A stretch of DNA of 64,000 bases from Streptomyces panaciradicis. Lineage in GTDB: Bacteria; Actinomycetota; Actinomycetes; Streptomycetales; Streptomycetaceae. The stretch spans positions 1 to 64,000 of the forward strand of contig NZ_JAMGBF010000027.1 of the NCBI RefSeq assembly GCF_023516615.1, read 5' to 3'. Positions 42,134 to 51,253 of this stretch are shown here, piece by piece. Within the stretch, counting starts at the first letter, position 1; each line of letters begins with the position of its first letter. The notes beneath the pieces are model-generated. The model worked only from the letters and a program-made list of their open reading frames with translations, did no database searches and was not told the origin of the DNA. A program made the position numbers and the translations under genes.

Positions 42134-45100
42134 ATGCACGAACTCGTCTCGCGCGGCGGGATGTCACGCCGTACGGTCCTCGCCACGGGCCTCGCCGTGG
42201 GGGCCGTGGCCGCCCTCGGCACCATGGCGCCCGCCGCGGCCGCGCTGCCCGCCGGTGCCGAACAGCGGCCGGACGCCGACTGGTTCGCCCGGCCCGCGCG
42301 TTCCGTGCGCCCCCGGTTCCGGTGGTGGTGGCCGGACGGCCTCGTCGACCCGGACGAGATCGCCCGCGAGATCGACCAGATCGCCGACGCCGGCTTCGGC
42401 GGCGTGGAGATCGCGGGGGTGCACCACAGCATCAAGGACAAGTCCGTCCTCGACACCGAGCACCACGGGTGGGGCAGCAGACCGTGGCTCGACGGTGTGG
42501 AGGCGGCGCTGCGCCGGGCCGCGCGACGCGGCCTCACCGTCGACCTCACCCTGGGCCCGAGCTGGCCCGTGGCCGTCCCCGGCGTCACCCCCGACGACGA
42601 GTCCGCCGCCCAGGAACTCGCCTACGGACGCGTGTCGTTGGCCGCCGGAGCGACCTACCGGGGCCCGGTCCCGCCGCCCGCGCACGCCCCCGCCTCCGGC
42701 GTCACGCGCCGGCGGCTCCTCGCCGTCCAGGCCGCCCGTGTCGCGCCGGCGAACTCCACCCGCAAGGAGACCGGCCTCGACCCGTCGACGGTCGTAGACC
42801 TCACCGCGACCGTCGCCGACGACGTCCTGACCTGGACGGCGCCCGCCGACGGCGACTGGGTCCTGATCTCCTACTGGCAGCGCGGCTCGGGCCAGCAGCC
42901 CGAGTCCGGCCCGCACACCGCGCCCGCCGCCTACGTGGTCGACCACTTCAGCCCGGCCGGCACCGCCGCCGTCACCGGCCACTGGGACGACATGCTGAAC
43001 CGTGACCTGCGGCTGCTCCTGAAGGCCGCGGGCGGTTCCTTCTTCGAGGACTCCGTGGAACTGGAGACCGACGGGCTGACCTGGACCTCGCGCCTGCCCG
43101 ACGCCTTCGAGGAGCACACCGGCCGAGCACTGCTGCCGTACCTCCCGGCACTCGTCCTCGACAAGAGCAACCAGGTCTTCGCCTTCGACGCCCAGCTCAC
43201 GCGGCAGATCCGGCACGACTTCTGGGAGACCGTCTCCGGCCTCTTCAACCGCCACCACCTGGGCGCCCTGCGGGACTGGGCGCACTCGCTGGACATGACC
43301 CTGCGGTCGCAGCCCTACGGCCTGCAGACCGACGCCATCGCGTCGGCGGCGCTCCTGGACATCCCCGAAGGAGAGTCCCTCGGCTTCAAGAACCTGGACG
43401 ACTTCCGCTGCCTGGCCGGCGGCCGCGACATGGCCGGACGGACCGTGCTGTCCTGCGAGGCGGGCGCCTACAACGGCTCGGCCTACAGCACGACTTGGGA
43501 CCGCTTCCTGCGCACCATGGGCGGCGCGTACGCGGCCGGCGTGAACCAGACCGTCGTGCACGGCTTCTCCTACGCCACCGCCCCGCAGGTGAGCTGGCCC
43601 GGCTTCGCGGCCTTCAGCCCCTACAACGGCACACCAGGCTACGGCGAGTCGTGGGGACCCCGGCAGCCCACCTGGAAGCACATCGAGGACATCTCCGGAT
43701 ACCTCGGCCGCGTGCACCGCGTGCTCCAGGCCGGCACGGCCAGGGCGGACGTCGCCGTCTTCCGGCAGACCGGCTACACCGCCACCGGCATCGGCGCCTC
43801 CTGGTTCACCTCGACCGGCATCCCGCGGGGCTGGACCCACCAGTTCCTCAGCGGCCCCCTGCTGGACCTGCCCGGCGCCACCGTGGCCGACGGCCGCCTC
43901 GCCCCGGACGGCCCCGCCTACAAGGCACTGTTCGTCGAGGGCGACTTCTTCTACGGCTCCACGCCCACGCTCGCCCTCGCCGACGCCCGCAAACTGCTCG
44001 CCCTCGCCCGGCAGGGGCTGCCCATGGTCCTGCTCGGCGTCTTCGACCAGGCCCTCACCCCCGGCGTCCCCGGCGACGGAGAGACGGCCCAACTGCAAGA
44101 CGTCATCGACGCGTTGCTGGCAGTGCCGCACGTCACCCGGATCACGGACAAGACCGCGGTCGGCGACGCCCTCACGGGGCTCGGCGTCAGCCCCGACGTC
44201 CGGTACGCCACCTCCTCCACCCTCCTCAACGCCCACCGGGCCACGGCGGAGGCGGACTTCTACTACCTGTGCAACGGCAAGCACGCCGAGACCGTCAAGC
44301 CGCCGGTGGCCGCGATCGACCACGACGTGACCCTGCGCCGCACCCGGGGGAGGAAGTCGGTGCCGTACCTCCTCGACGCGTGGACGGGCGAGGCCGTGCG
44401 GCTGGCCCGCTACACCGAGGACGGCGACGACGTCACCGTGCGGGTCACGCTCCAGCCTGGCGAGACGATGATCGTGGCACTCGGACGGCCCGGCCTGTTC
44501 GGCGACCGTGACGGCGACCGCCCGCACGCCGTCACCTCCGACGCCGACACCGTGCTGTTCACCGAACGCGGCCTGACCGTGCGGGCCGGCGCCGCGGGCA
44601 CGTACACCACGCGGCTGTCCCAGGGGCGCACGGTCACCACCACGCTTCCGGCCGTTCCCGACCCGATCGTCCCGAGCCGTTGGCAGCTGGACGTGGACGA
44701 CTGGACCCCCGGCTCCACCCCGACGCGCACCGAACACGTCCGGCGCACGGTGACCCTGGACGCGCTCGCCCCCTGGTCGCGCATCCCCGAGCTGGCCGAC
44801 TCCGCGGGCATCGGCCGGTACCGCACCACGATCGCCCTGCCGCGGCGGTGGAGTTCGTCCTACGGCGCCGTACTGGAACTCGGCCAGGTCAGCGACACCT
44901 GCCGGGTGACCGTGAACGGCACGCTCGTGCCCCCGGTCGACCGGCTGCACCCCGTCGTCGACGTCGGCCGGTATCTGCGGGGCGGTGACAACGTCATCGA
45001 GGTCGAGGTCGCGACCCCGCTGATCAACCGGCTGCGCGTGGCGCAGCCGGCGGTCTTCGGCACGACGGCGCGTCAGGACCACGGCCTGGTGGGTCCCGTG

Positions 45101-45136
45101 CGACTGGTGCCCTACGCGCAGGAGGTCGTCGCCTGA
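42134..45136 (+). CDS. Secreted GH106-type alpha-L-rhamnosidase
   Basis: This 1000-residue protein has a twin-arginine signal (MSRRTVLATGLAVGAVAALG). The body starts with PRFRWWWPDGLVDPDEIAREIDQIADAGFGGVEIAG, a strong marker of the GH106 alpha-L-rhamnosidase family. It holds SLELETDGLTW-like catalytic (beta/alpha)8 sequence (FFEDSVELETDGLTWTSRLPDAFEEHTG). The C-terminal ~150 residues read as a carbohydrate-binding beta-sandwich (GRYRTTIALPRRWSSSYGAVLELGQVSDTCRVTVNG). It would release rhamnose from plant or bacterial polysaccharides outside the cell. ATG 42134 has AGGGG 7 nt upstream. It is followed by a strong terminator. Confidence 0.85.
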   Translation: MHELVSRGGMSRRTVLATGLAVGAVAALGTMAPAAAALPAGAEQRPDADWFARPARSVRPRFRWWWPDGLVDPDEIAREIDQIADAGFGGVEIAGVHHSIKDKSVLDTEHHGWGSRPWLDGVEAALRRAARRGLTVDLTLGPSWPVAVPGVTPDDESAAQELAYGRVSLAAGATYRGPVPPPAHAPASGVTRRRLLAVQAARVAPANSTRKETGLDPSTVVDLTATVADDVLTWTAPADGDWVLISYWQRGSGQQPESGPHTAPAAYVVDHFSPAGTAAVTGHWDDMLNRDLRLLLKAAGGSFFEDSVELETDGLTWTSRLPDAFEEHTGRALLPYLPALVLDKSNQVFAFDAQLTRQIRHDFWETVSGLFNRHHLGALRDWAHSLDMTLRSQPYGLQTDAIASAALLDIPEGESLGFKNLDDFRCLAGGRDMAGRTVLSCEAGAYNGSAYSTTWDRFLRTMGGAYAAGVNQTVVHGFSYATAPQVSWPGFAAFSPYNGTPGYGESWGPRQPTWKHIEDISGYLGRVHRVLQAGTARADVAVFRQTGYTATGIGASWFTSTGIPRGWTHQFLSGPLLDLPGATVADGRLAPDGPAYKALFVEGDFFYGSTPTLALADARKLLALARQGLPMVLLGVFDQALTPGVPGDGETAQLQDVIDALLAVPHVTRITDKTAVGDALTGLGVSPDVRYATSSTLLNAHRATAEADFYYLCNGKHAETVKPPVAAIDHDVTLRRTRGRKSVPYLLDAWTGEAVRLARYTEDGDDVTVRVTLQPGETMIVALGRPGLFGDRDGDRPHAVTSDADTVLFTERGLTVRAGAAGTYTTRLSQGRTVTTTLPAVPDPIVPSRWQLDVDDWTPGSTPTRTEHVRRTVTLDALAPWSRIPELADSAGIGRYRTTIALPRRWSSSYGAVLELGQVSDTCRVTVNGTLVPPVDRLHPVVDVGRYLRGGDNVIEVEVATPLINRLRVAQPAVFGTTARQDHGLVGPVRLVPYAQEVVA

Positions 45137-45139
45137 CGA

Positions 45140-45178
45140 CGTCCGGGGCGCACCCTTCCGCACGGTGCGCCCCGGACG
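45140..45178 (+). terminator. Strong terminator after the rhamnosidase
   Basis: CGTCCGGGGCGCACC (45140-45154) and GGTGCGCCCCGGACG (45164-45178) form a perfect 15-bp stem with a 9-nt loop, starting 4 bp after the stop codon. It is the longest perfect stem noticed in the window. Confidence 0.8.
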
Positions 45179-45295
45179 CCGTACGCCTCGTACCGGACAA
45201 CAGCGGTCCTGTTCGGCCCTGTTGACGCTCCCGGCCATGTCTTCTCGCGTGGGACTCGCGCGGGCCTGACCGGGCCTGACCGGGCCTTCCGTCCG

Positions 45296-45829
45296 TCAGC
45301 GGGGCAGCTTGGCCCGCAGAGTGCCGGCGACGGCCGCCGGACGGGCGGTGGCACGGGCGGTACGCCGCACCAGGTGCGCTTCCCGGCGCACGTCCCGCGC
45401 GGCGTGCCGTCCGCGCCACAGCAGGGACGGGGCGCCGGCGGTGTCGTCGGCGGCGATCAGCAGACCGCCCAGCATGGACAGGTTCTTCAGGAAGTGGATG
45501 CGCTGCTGCGCCCGGTCGGCGGGGTCCTCGGCCTCCCAGAAGCGGTGGCCCGCCAGCGTCGTGGGCACCAGCGTGGCCGCGAGGGCCAGCGAGGACAGCC
45601 GGGGCAGCCGGCCCAGCCCCAGCAGGACGCCTCCCACCACCTGGACGGCACCGCTCAGCCGTACGACCTGGTCGGTGCGGTCCGGCAGTGCCGAGACACG
45701 CTCCGTGACCGGCCGCACCACCGGTTCGGCGGCCGGGGCGACCTCCTCGGGGGCCCGCAGGCTGTTCAGGCCGCCTGCCACGAACATCGAGGCGAGCAGG
45801 GGACGGCCGGTCATGCGCAAGAGACTCAT
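45296..45829 (-). CDS. DoxX family membrane protein
   Basis: This 177-residue protein begins with a DoxX-type region (LLRMTGRPLLASMFVAGGLNSLRAPEE). Two or three further hydrophobic segments follow (VVGGVLLGLGRLPRLSSLALAATLVPTTLAG). The sequence FWEAEDPADRAQQRIHFLKNLSMLGGLLIAA is typical for the family. DoxX-like proteins are linked to redox and thiol stress defence. The C-terminus is basic. ATG 45829 has GGAGAG 5 nt upstream. Confidence 0.82.
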   Translation of the reverse strand: MSLLRMTGRPLLASMFVAGGLNSLRAPEEVAPAAEPVVRPVTERVSALPDRTDQVVRLSGAVQVVGGVLLGLGRLPRLSSLALAATLVPTTLAGHRFWEAEDPADRAQQRIHFLKNLSMLGGLLIAADDTAGAPSLLWRGRHAARDVRREAHLVRRTARATARPAAVAGTLRAKLPR

Positions 45830-46035
45830 GGCGCTCTCCAGACGTGTCGATGCGGACGGCCCCTCCCGGGTTCCCGGTCCGGGCGTCCGCAATCGGCACC
45901 CCGTACCACCAGCGGGATCGAACAACTTCTGAGAGGTTTCTATGAATCCGTGAGGCGGTTGAACACTCGGGCGCCGTCATCCGTATGGGGCGAGGGATTT
46001 CCATGCCGACCGCCGAAAGCAGTAGGAGAACACTC

Positions 46036-48252
46036 GTGGGACGCAACTCGCGCAGACGCCCGACAGGCCCACGCCGGGCCACCTTCGCGGCCATGGCCCT
46101 GATGCTGGGCGGCGGAGGACTGATCGCGGCCAACGTCTACGCCTCGGCGACGGAGGACTCGGGGGCCCAGCAGGGATCGACGTTCAGTGCCGCCGGCGGG
46201 ACGATCGACTGCCCCGACGTCGGCAGCAAGCTGACCGAGGTGCCGGAGAAGGCCAGGCCGGACGTCGACAAGGACCTGGCCGCGCTGGACCAGCAGATAG
46301 CGCAGGCCTACCAGCAGTTGCAGGCGGCGACGCCCGAGCAGCGCCAGGACAGCGGCTACACCGACGACAAGGTCATGAAGCCGCTGGAGGAGCAGCGGGG
46401 GCAGACCCTCGACAGCATCGGCGCCGCGATGGACCAGGCTGGCGGGAAGTCCGACGGGCTCGACGCGATGGCCAACTGCCAGATGCGCACCTGGAACGGT
46501 CAGGACGGCGGCCAGAACGCGGGCGACTCCCAGGGCGGCGGCCAGAACAACGGCCAGAACAACGGAAGTTCCCCGAGCGGCCAGCCGCAGGGAGGCCAGC
46601 AGAACGGCAACGGCGGCCAGGCCGGCAACGGTCCGGTCGCCGCCGACTACCAGGACATCAACTCCGTCCAGCCCAACTCACCGGCCCCGGACCTGAGTTC
46701 CTTCGACTCCAAGGGCACCTTCACCACCAGCTGCGGGGTCAATGCGAACGGCCTGCGCAACTCGGACAACGTGATCGTCGCCCCGGGCGTCAGCAACGGC
46801 GCCCACCACTTCCACGACTACATCGGCAACCAGTCCAACACCGCCTTCGCCAGCGACGACGACCTTGCGAAGGCCGACACCAGCTGCGAGAACAAGGGCG
46901 ACAAGTCCACGTACTACTGGCCCGTGCTGCGTCTGCAGAACGGCACCCAGGAGCAGGACGCGGACAAGCCGGGCGGCGGCACCGAGGGCAACGCCGGGCA
47001 GATCGTCACGCCCAAGCAGGTCACCATGACCTTCATCGGCAGCCCGCGCAGCAAGGTCGCGGAGATGCCCCGCCTGCTGCGCATCATCACCGGCGACGCC
47101 AAGGCCTTCGTCAACGGGCCGGCCAACGCCAACGCCTCCTGGAGCTGCACCGGCTTCGAGGACCGGCAGCTGAAGGACAAGTACCCGCTGTGCCCGCAGG
47201 GCAGCGACGTGGTGCGCACCTTCCGCTTCCAGAGCTGCTGGGACGGCCGCAACATCGACAGCGCCAACCACCGCACCCACGTGGCCTTCGCCGACGCCTC
47301 GGGCGCCTGCCCCAACGGCTTCGAGGCGATCCCGCAGCTCGTCCAGCGCATCGTCTACGACGTCAAGGCACCGAGCCTGCAGGACGGCGGCCGGACCACC
47401 CCGCTGTTCGCGGTGGACTCCTTCCCCGAGAACCTGCACAAGCCGGTGACCGACCACGGCGACTTCATCAACGTCTTCGACGCGGGCCTGATGAAGGAGA
47501 TGGTCTCCTGCATCAACGACGGACGGAACTGCGGCGCCGGCACCGGCGAGGACCCGGGCGGCTCGGGCGGTTCCGGTGACACGGGCGGCAACGGCGGCGG
47601 TGACAACGGCGGCAACGGCGGCAACGGCGGCAACGGTGGCTCGGGTGACAACGGCGGTTCCGGCGGGGGCGCGACCGAGTCGCCGTCCGCGCAGCCGACC
47701 GACGCTCCCTCCGCCACGCCTTCGCAGGAGCCGACCGCCCAGCCCACGCAGGACCCCGGCAAGGGCAACGACGGCAAGGGCAACGACGGCAAGGGCAACG
47801 ACGGCAAGGGGTCGGGCGACAACGGCGGTTCGGGCAACGGCGGTTCGGGCGCCGGCGACCAGGGCGGCTCCGGTGGCGGGGCGACTCAGCCCACGACCGC
47901 CGCGCCGCAGACCGACCAGCCGGGCGGCGACGAGCCGAGCGTGTCCAGCACCTCCGTGCCCAAGGTCTACGGGAAGTCCTCGTCCTCCAAGAGCGCCTCG
48001 GCCGCACCGGCGAACAGCGCCCCGGCGGACAACGGCGGCGGCTCCGGCGGCTCGGGCGGCGATTCCGCGCAGTCCCAGGCTTCCGGCGGGAACGACGCGG
48101 CGGCCGCGGGACAGACCGAACCCCAGGCGGTCCAGGGCAACCTGGCCGAGACCGGCACGAGCCTGTGGCCCGCTGCGGCCGGCACCGTCCTGCTGATCGC
48201 GGGCCTGGTCGTGCTCGCCCGCTCGAAGCGCACCTTCCTGCGGCAACGGTGA
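46036..48252 (+). CDS. DUF1996 protein with LAETG cell-wall sorting signal
   Basis: This 738-residue secreted protein has a basic N-terminus and TM/signal helix (~14-35). A helical domain (~50-150) and a Gln/Asn/Gly-rich linker precede the DUF1996 domain (~210-490), which contains [15 protein letters not shown] with a conserved His cluster. A long Gly/Asn/Ser low-complexity region leads to the C-terminal [30 protein letters not shown]. That end has the sorting motif LAETG, a hydrophobic helix and a basic tail, the layout anchored by class E sortases. GTG 46036 has AGGAG 7 nt upstream and is preferred to ATG 46003 or 45985. Confidence 0.87.
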   Translation: MGRNSRRRPTGPRRATFAAMALMLGGGGLIAANVYASATEDSGAQQGSTFSAAGGTIDCPDVGSKLTEVPEKARPDVDKDLAALDQQIAQAYQQLQAATPEQRQDSGYTDDKVMKPLEEQRGQTLDSIGAAMDQAGGKSDGLDAMANCQMRTWNGQDGGQNAGDSQGGGQNNGQNNGSSPSGQPQGGQQNGNGGQAGNGPVAADYQDINSVQPNSPAPDLSSFDSKGTFTTSCGVNANGLRNSDNVIVAPGVSNGAHHFHDYIGNQSNTAFASDDDLAKADTSCENKGDKSTYYWPVLRLQNGTQEQDADKPGGGTEGNAGQIVTPKQVTMTFIGSPRSKVAEMPRLLRIITGDAKAFVNGPANANASWSCTGFEDRQLKDKYPLCPQGSDVVRTFRFQSCWDGRNIDSANHRTHVAFADASGACPNGFEAIPQLVQRIVYDVKAPSLQDGGRTTPLFAVDSFPENLHKPVTDHGDFINVFDAGLMKEMVSCINDGRNCGAGTGEDPGGSGGSGDTGGNGGGDNGGNGGNGGNGGSGDNGGSGGGATESPSAQPTDAPSATPSQEPTAQPTQDPGKGNDGKGNDGKGNDGKGSGDNGGSGNGGSGAGDQGGSGGGATQPTTAAPQTDQPGGDEPSVSSTSVPKVYGKSSSSKSASAAPANSAPADNGGGSGGSGGDSAQSQASGGNDAAAAGQTEPQAVQGNLAETGTSLWPAAAGTVLLIAGLVVLARSKRTFLRQR
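47761..47810 (+). repeat. Exact 15-bp tandem repeat inside the DUF1996 gene
   Basis: The unit AAGGGCAACGACGGC occurs three times in tandem (47761-47805), followed by a partial copy. It encodes KGNDG repeats in the linker before the sorting signal. Nearby GGCAAC units encode GGN repeats. Copy number is likely to vary between strains. Confidence 0.9.
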
Positions 48253-48261
48253 GGACGCGCT

Positions 48262-48284
48262 AGCGCGGGTGACCCGCCCGCGCT
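48262..48284. terminator. Hairpin after the DUF1996 gene
   Basis: AGCGCGGG (48262-48269) and CCCGCGCT (48277-48284) form an 8-bp stem with a 7-nt loop, starting 10 bp after the stop codon and followed by TT. Confidence 0.45.
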
Positions 48285-48311
48285 TGCGCGGGTGCGGCGC
48301 GAGAGGGCAGG

Positions 48312-48773
48312 GTGCGGGATGTGCCCACCCTGCTGATCGTGCACCACACGCCCTCGCCGAACTGCCAGGCCATGCTGGAGGCCGTCGTCTCCGGTGCCAC
48401 CGCGCCGGAGATCGACGGCGTCGACGTGGTACGGCGGCCGGCGCTGTCCGCCTCCGCGGCGGACGTGCTGGCCGCCGACGCGTGTCTGCTGGGGACCCCG
48501 GCCAACATCGGGTACATGTCCGGGGCCCTCAAGCACTTCTTCGACCAGATCTACTACCCGTGCCTGGACGCCACCCAGGGCAGGCCCTACGGCTGCTACG
48601 TGCACGGCGGCAGCGACGTCACCGGCGCCCTCCGCGCCATCGACACCATCACCACGGGCCTCGGCTGGCGACGTACCGCCGCGCCCGTGACCGTGACCGG
48701 TGAGCCCGGCAAGGCCGACATCGAGGCCTGCTGGGAACTGGGGGCCACTCTCGCGGCCGGACTGATGGGCTGA
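48312..48773 (+). CDS. Flavodoxin-like / NADPH-dependent FMN reductase family protein
   Basis: This 153-residue protein has the flavodoxin-like fold start TLLIVHHTPSPNCQAMLEAVV (phosphate-binding region). A second flavin-contact region reads ACLLGTPANIGYMSGALKHFFDQIYYP. A final segment GCYVHGGSDVTGALRAIDTI completes the pattern. These proteins bind FMN and act in electron transfer or as quinone/FMN reductases. GTG 48312 has GAGAGGG upstream; GTG 48321 is an alternative. It follows the DUF1996 gene by 59 bp. Confidence 0.8.
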   Translation: MRDVPTLLIVHHTPSPNCQAMLEAVVSGATAPEIDGVDVVRRPALSASAADVLAADACLLGTPANIGYMSGALKHFFDQIYYPCLDATQGRPYGCYVHGGSDVTGALRAIDTITTGLGWRRTAAPVTVTGEPGKADIEACWELGATLAAGLMG

Positions 48774-48828
48774 CCCCGGCCGCACCGTCCGAACCTGCTC
48801 CGCACGCCGCTGCCGTGCGCAGTATTGC

Positions 48829-49470
48829 GGAACCATCGAGCGGACGGACCGCAAGGGCGACTCGGCCGTCCTGCTCCTGGCGCACCAGCTCGGCGGCGGG
48901 GTCCTGACGGCCCTGCTGTCCTGCCTGGCCTTCGTCACCCTCCTCGCCGTCGCCTCCGGACTCACCCTCGCCGCGGCCTCCTCCCTCGCCCACGACCTGT
49001 GGGGCGAGGTCGTCCGCAAGGGCAGGGCGGAGCAGACCGAGGAACTCGTCGTCGCCCGCCTCTCCGCGGTCGTCATCGGGGTCCTCGGCATGCTGCTGGC
49101 CCTGGTGTCCTGGGGCGCCAACACCGCCACCCTGGCGTTCCTCGCCTTCGCCACCGCCGCCTCCGCCCTCCTGCCCACCCTCGTCCACACCCTGTTCTGG
49201 CGGCGCTTCCACGCGACCGGCGCCCTGCTCAGCCTCTGCGGCGGCCTGCTGTGCTCGGTGCTCCTCGTCGTCTTCTCCCCGGTCGTCTCCTCGACCCCGG
49301 CCTCCTTCTACCCGGACGCCGACTTCGCCTGGTTCCCGCTGCAGAACCCGGGCATCGTCTCGATCCCGGCCGGGTTCGTCCTCGGCCGGCTCGGCACCGT
49401 CTTGGCGCGCCGCGAAGAGCCCGACGCCTTCGACGAGTTCCAGGTCAGAGCGCTGGTCGGCGCCGAGTAG
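48829..49470 (+). pseudogene. Na+/solute symporter (SSS) remnant, N-terminus missing
   Basis: The frame reads GTIERTDRKGDSAVLLLAHQLGGGVLTALLSCLAFVTLLAVASGLTLAAASSLAHDLWGEVV and runs to FVLGRLGTV and the stop at 49470. This is the C-terminal ~210 residues of an acetate/solute:Na+ symporter (ActP-like, normally ~530-560 residues). There is no start codon or ribosome binding site before it, and the upstream DNA belongs to another gene. The N-terminal ~60% is gone. A good terminator remains just downstream. It is almost certainly inactive. Confidence 0.85.
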
Positions 49471-49487
49471 CAGGCAGGCGCCCGCCT

Positions 49488-49512
49488 CCCCGCACCGGAC
49501 CCCGGTGCGGGG
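49488..49512. terminator. Terminator after the symporter remnant
   Basis: CCCCGCACCGG (49488-49498) and CCGGTGCGGGG (49502-49512) form a perfect 11-bp stem with a 3-nt loop, 18 bp after the stop codon of the remnant. Confidence 0.65.
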
Positions 49513-49548
49513 CACGGACTGTCCGAGGCGTCCCTTAAGCTCCTCGCC

Positions 49549-51144
49549 ATGAACGACGGGGACAGCGGCAGACGCATCGTCGACGACCGCTTCGAGTTGC
49601 AGACCAGGCTCGGTGGCGGCGGCATGGGCACGGTCTGGCGCGCCCGTGACCTGCTGCTGCATCGCGCCGTGGCCGTCAAGGAGGTCCGTCCCGCGGACCC
49701 CGACCTCGCCGAGTACGACCCGGACAGCGCGCGCATGCTCCGCGAGCGGGTGCTGCGCGAGGCCCGCGCCCTGGCGAGGGTCCAGCACCCGAACGTCGTG
49801 ACGATCCACCACATCGTCGACGGCGGGCCGGGCACCTATCCGTGGATCGTCATGGAGCTCGTCGAGGGCGGCTCGCTCGCCGACCGGCTGGCCCGCGGTC
49901 CCATGGCGCCCGCCGAGGCCGCCCGCATCGGCCGCGGGGTGCTGGACGCCCTGCGCGCCGCCCACGCGGCGGGCGTCCAGCACCGCGACGTCAAACCCGC
50001 CAACGTGCTGCTGCGCACCGACGGCCGCCCCGTGCTCACGGACTTCGGGATCGCCGCCGTCCGCGAGGCCACCGCCCTGACCGCCACCGGCTCCATCATC
50101 GGCACCCCGGACTACATGGCCCCGGAACGCGTGACGGGCGGCGACGGCGGCCCCGCGGCGGACCTGTGGTCGCTGGCGATGATGCTGTACGTGGCCGTCG
50201 AGGGCCACCACCCGCTGCGGCGCGGAACGACCCTGGCCACGCTGGCCGCCGTACTCCACGAGGAGGTACCGCCGCCCAAGCAGGCCGGGCCGCTGACGCC
50301 CGTACTGGGACGCGTGCTGGTGCGGGACCCCGCGGCGCGGCCGGACGCGGCGACGATCGACGCGCTGCTCGCCGCGGTGGCGCAGGACGCCGGCGGTTCC
50401 GGCACGACCTCCTACCCGCTCGCGCCGCCGCGGCCCCAGGCGCCGCCGTCGGCCGAGACCGTCGTGGCCCGCCCCGGGCGCTCGCGCCGTGCCCTGATCG
50501 CCTCCGCCGCGGCCGGAGCGCTGCTGGTGGGCGGCGTGACCTGGGTGGCCCTGTCCGGCGGCGACAAGGGCGACAGCCCGTCGGGCTCCGCGGGACCGAG
50601 CAGGCACACGACGGTGGGACAGAGCCCGACGCCCACGAAGCCGTCGCCGTCGCCGTCCGCGGCGCAGGACACGACGTCGCATCACGGCACCGGCATGCTC
50701 ACCCCCACAGCCATCCGCACGGCCCTCAAAGCCATCGAGGACGAGACGGGCAGGAACACCTTCGGCGACTTCAAGGTGTACCCCACGTACGTGTCGGCGG
50801 ACGCGGTGGTCCCGGGCAGCCGGACGCGCTACGACACCTACACCTACCGTTCCGGGGGCGGAGTGGAGAAGGGCATCATCAAGGGCACCCTGACGAGCGG
50901 CGACACCCCGGTGAGCCTGAAGAACTACAACTGGGACGCGGTGCCCGACCTGCTCGCCCTCGCCCGGAAGAAGCTCCATGTCGACAAGCCGACACTGACC
51001 TACCTGTTGGTGGAGCCCCCGAGCACCCTGTGGGGTGAGCCCGCCTCGATCAGGGCCTACCTCACGAACGACTACGGCGAGACCGGCTACCTCGTGGCCA
51101 CCCCGCAGGGCAAGGTCACGAAGCTGTACCCGGCCGGCGCCTGA
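49549..51144 (+). CDS. Membrane-bound Ser/Thr protein kinase (Hanks type)
   Basis: This 531-residue protein has a full kinase domain (~14-275): glycine loop LGGGGMGTVW, Lys44 in VAVKEV, HRDVKPANVL (145-154), DFG (165-167) and GTPDYMAPE. A linker precedes a single TM helix (~306-328). An extracytoplasmic domain (~375-531) with no PASTA repeats has unfamiliar sequence. It phosphorylates cytoplasmic proteins in response to an outside signal. The extracellular domain is the likely sensor and is unassigned. ATG 49549 lies directly after a terminator, so it has its own promoter. Confidence 0.9.
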   Translation: MNDGDSGRRIVDDRFELQTRLGGGGMGTVWRARDLLLHRAVAVKEVRPADPDLAEYDPDSARMLRERVLREARALARVQHPNVVTIHHIVDGGPGTYPWIVMELVEGGSLADRLARGPMAPAEAARIGRGVLDALRAAHAAGVQHRDVKPANVLLRTDGRPVLTDFGIAAVREATALTATGSIIGTPDYMAPERVTGGDGGPAADLWSLAMMLYVAVEGHHPLRRGTTLATLAAVLHEEVPPPKQAGPLTPVLGRVLVRDPAARPDAATIDALLAAVAQDAGGSGTTSYPLAPPRPQAPPSAETVVARPGRSRRALIASAAAGALLVGGVTWVALSGGDKGDSPSGSAGPSRHTTVGQSPTPTKPSPSPSAAQDTTSHHGTGMLTPTAIRTALKAIEDETGRNTFGDFKVYPTYVSADAVVPGSRTRYDTYTYRSGGGVEKGIIKGTLTSGDTPVSLKNYNWDAVPDLLALARKKLHVDKPTLTYLLVEPPSTLWGEPASIRAYLTNDYGETGYLVATPQGKVTKLYPAGA

Positions 51145-51253
51145 CGGCGGGCGGGGCGCCGTTCGGCCGGATGCAGCAGCACCGCGGGGCGGGGGCGGCG
51201 GCGAGCGGCAAGGCTGGGCCTGCACCGCAGTCCCGCCCCCGCCTGGAGTGCCC

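Noticed and set aside
47550..47910. Gly/Asn repeats as a CRISPR-like or non-coding repeat array
   Set aside because: The repeats are in frame within the DUF1996 gene and encode a flexible linker; there are no spacers.
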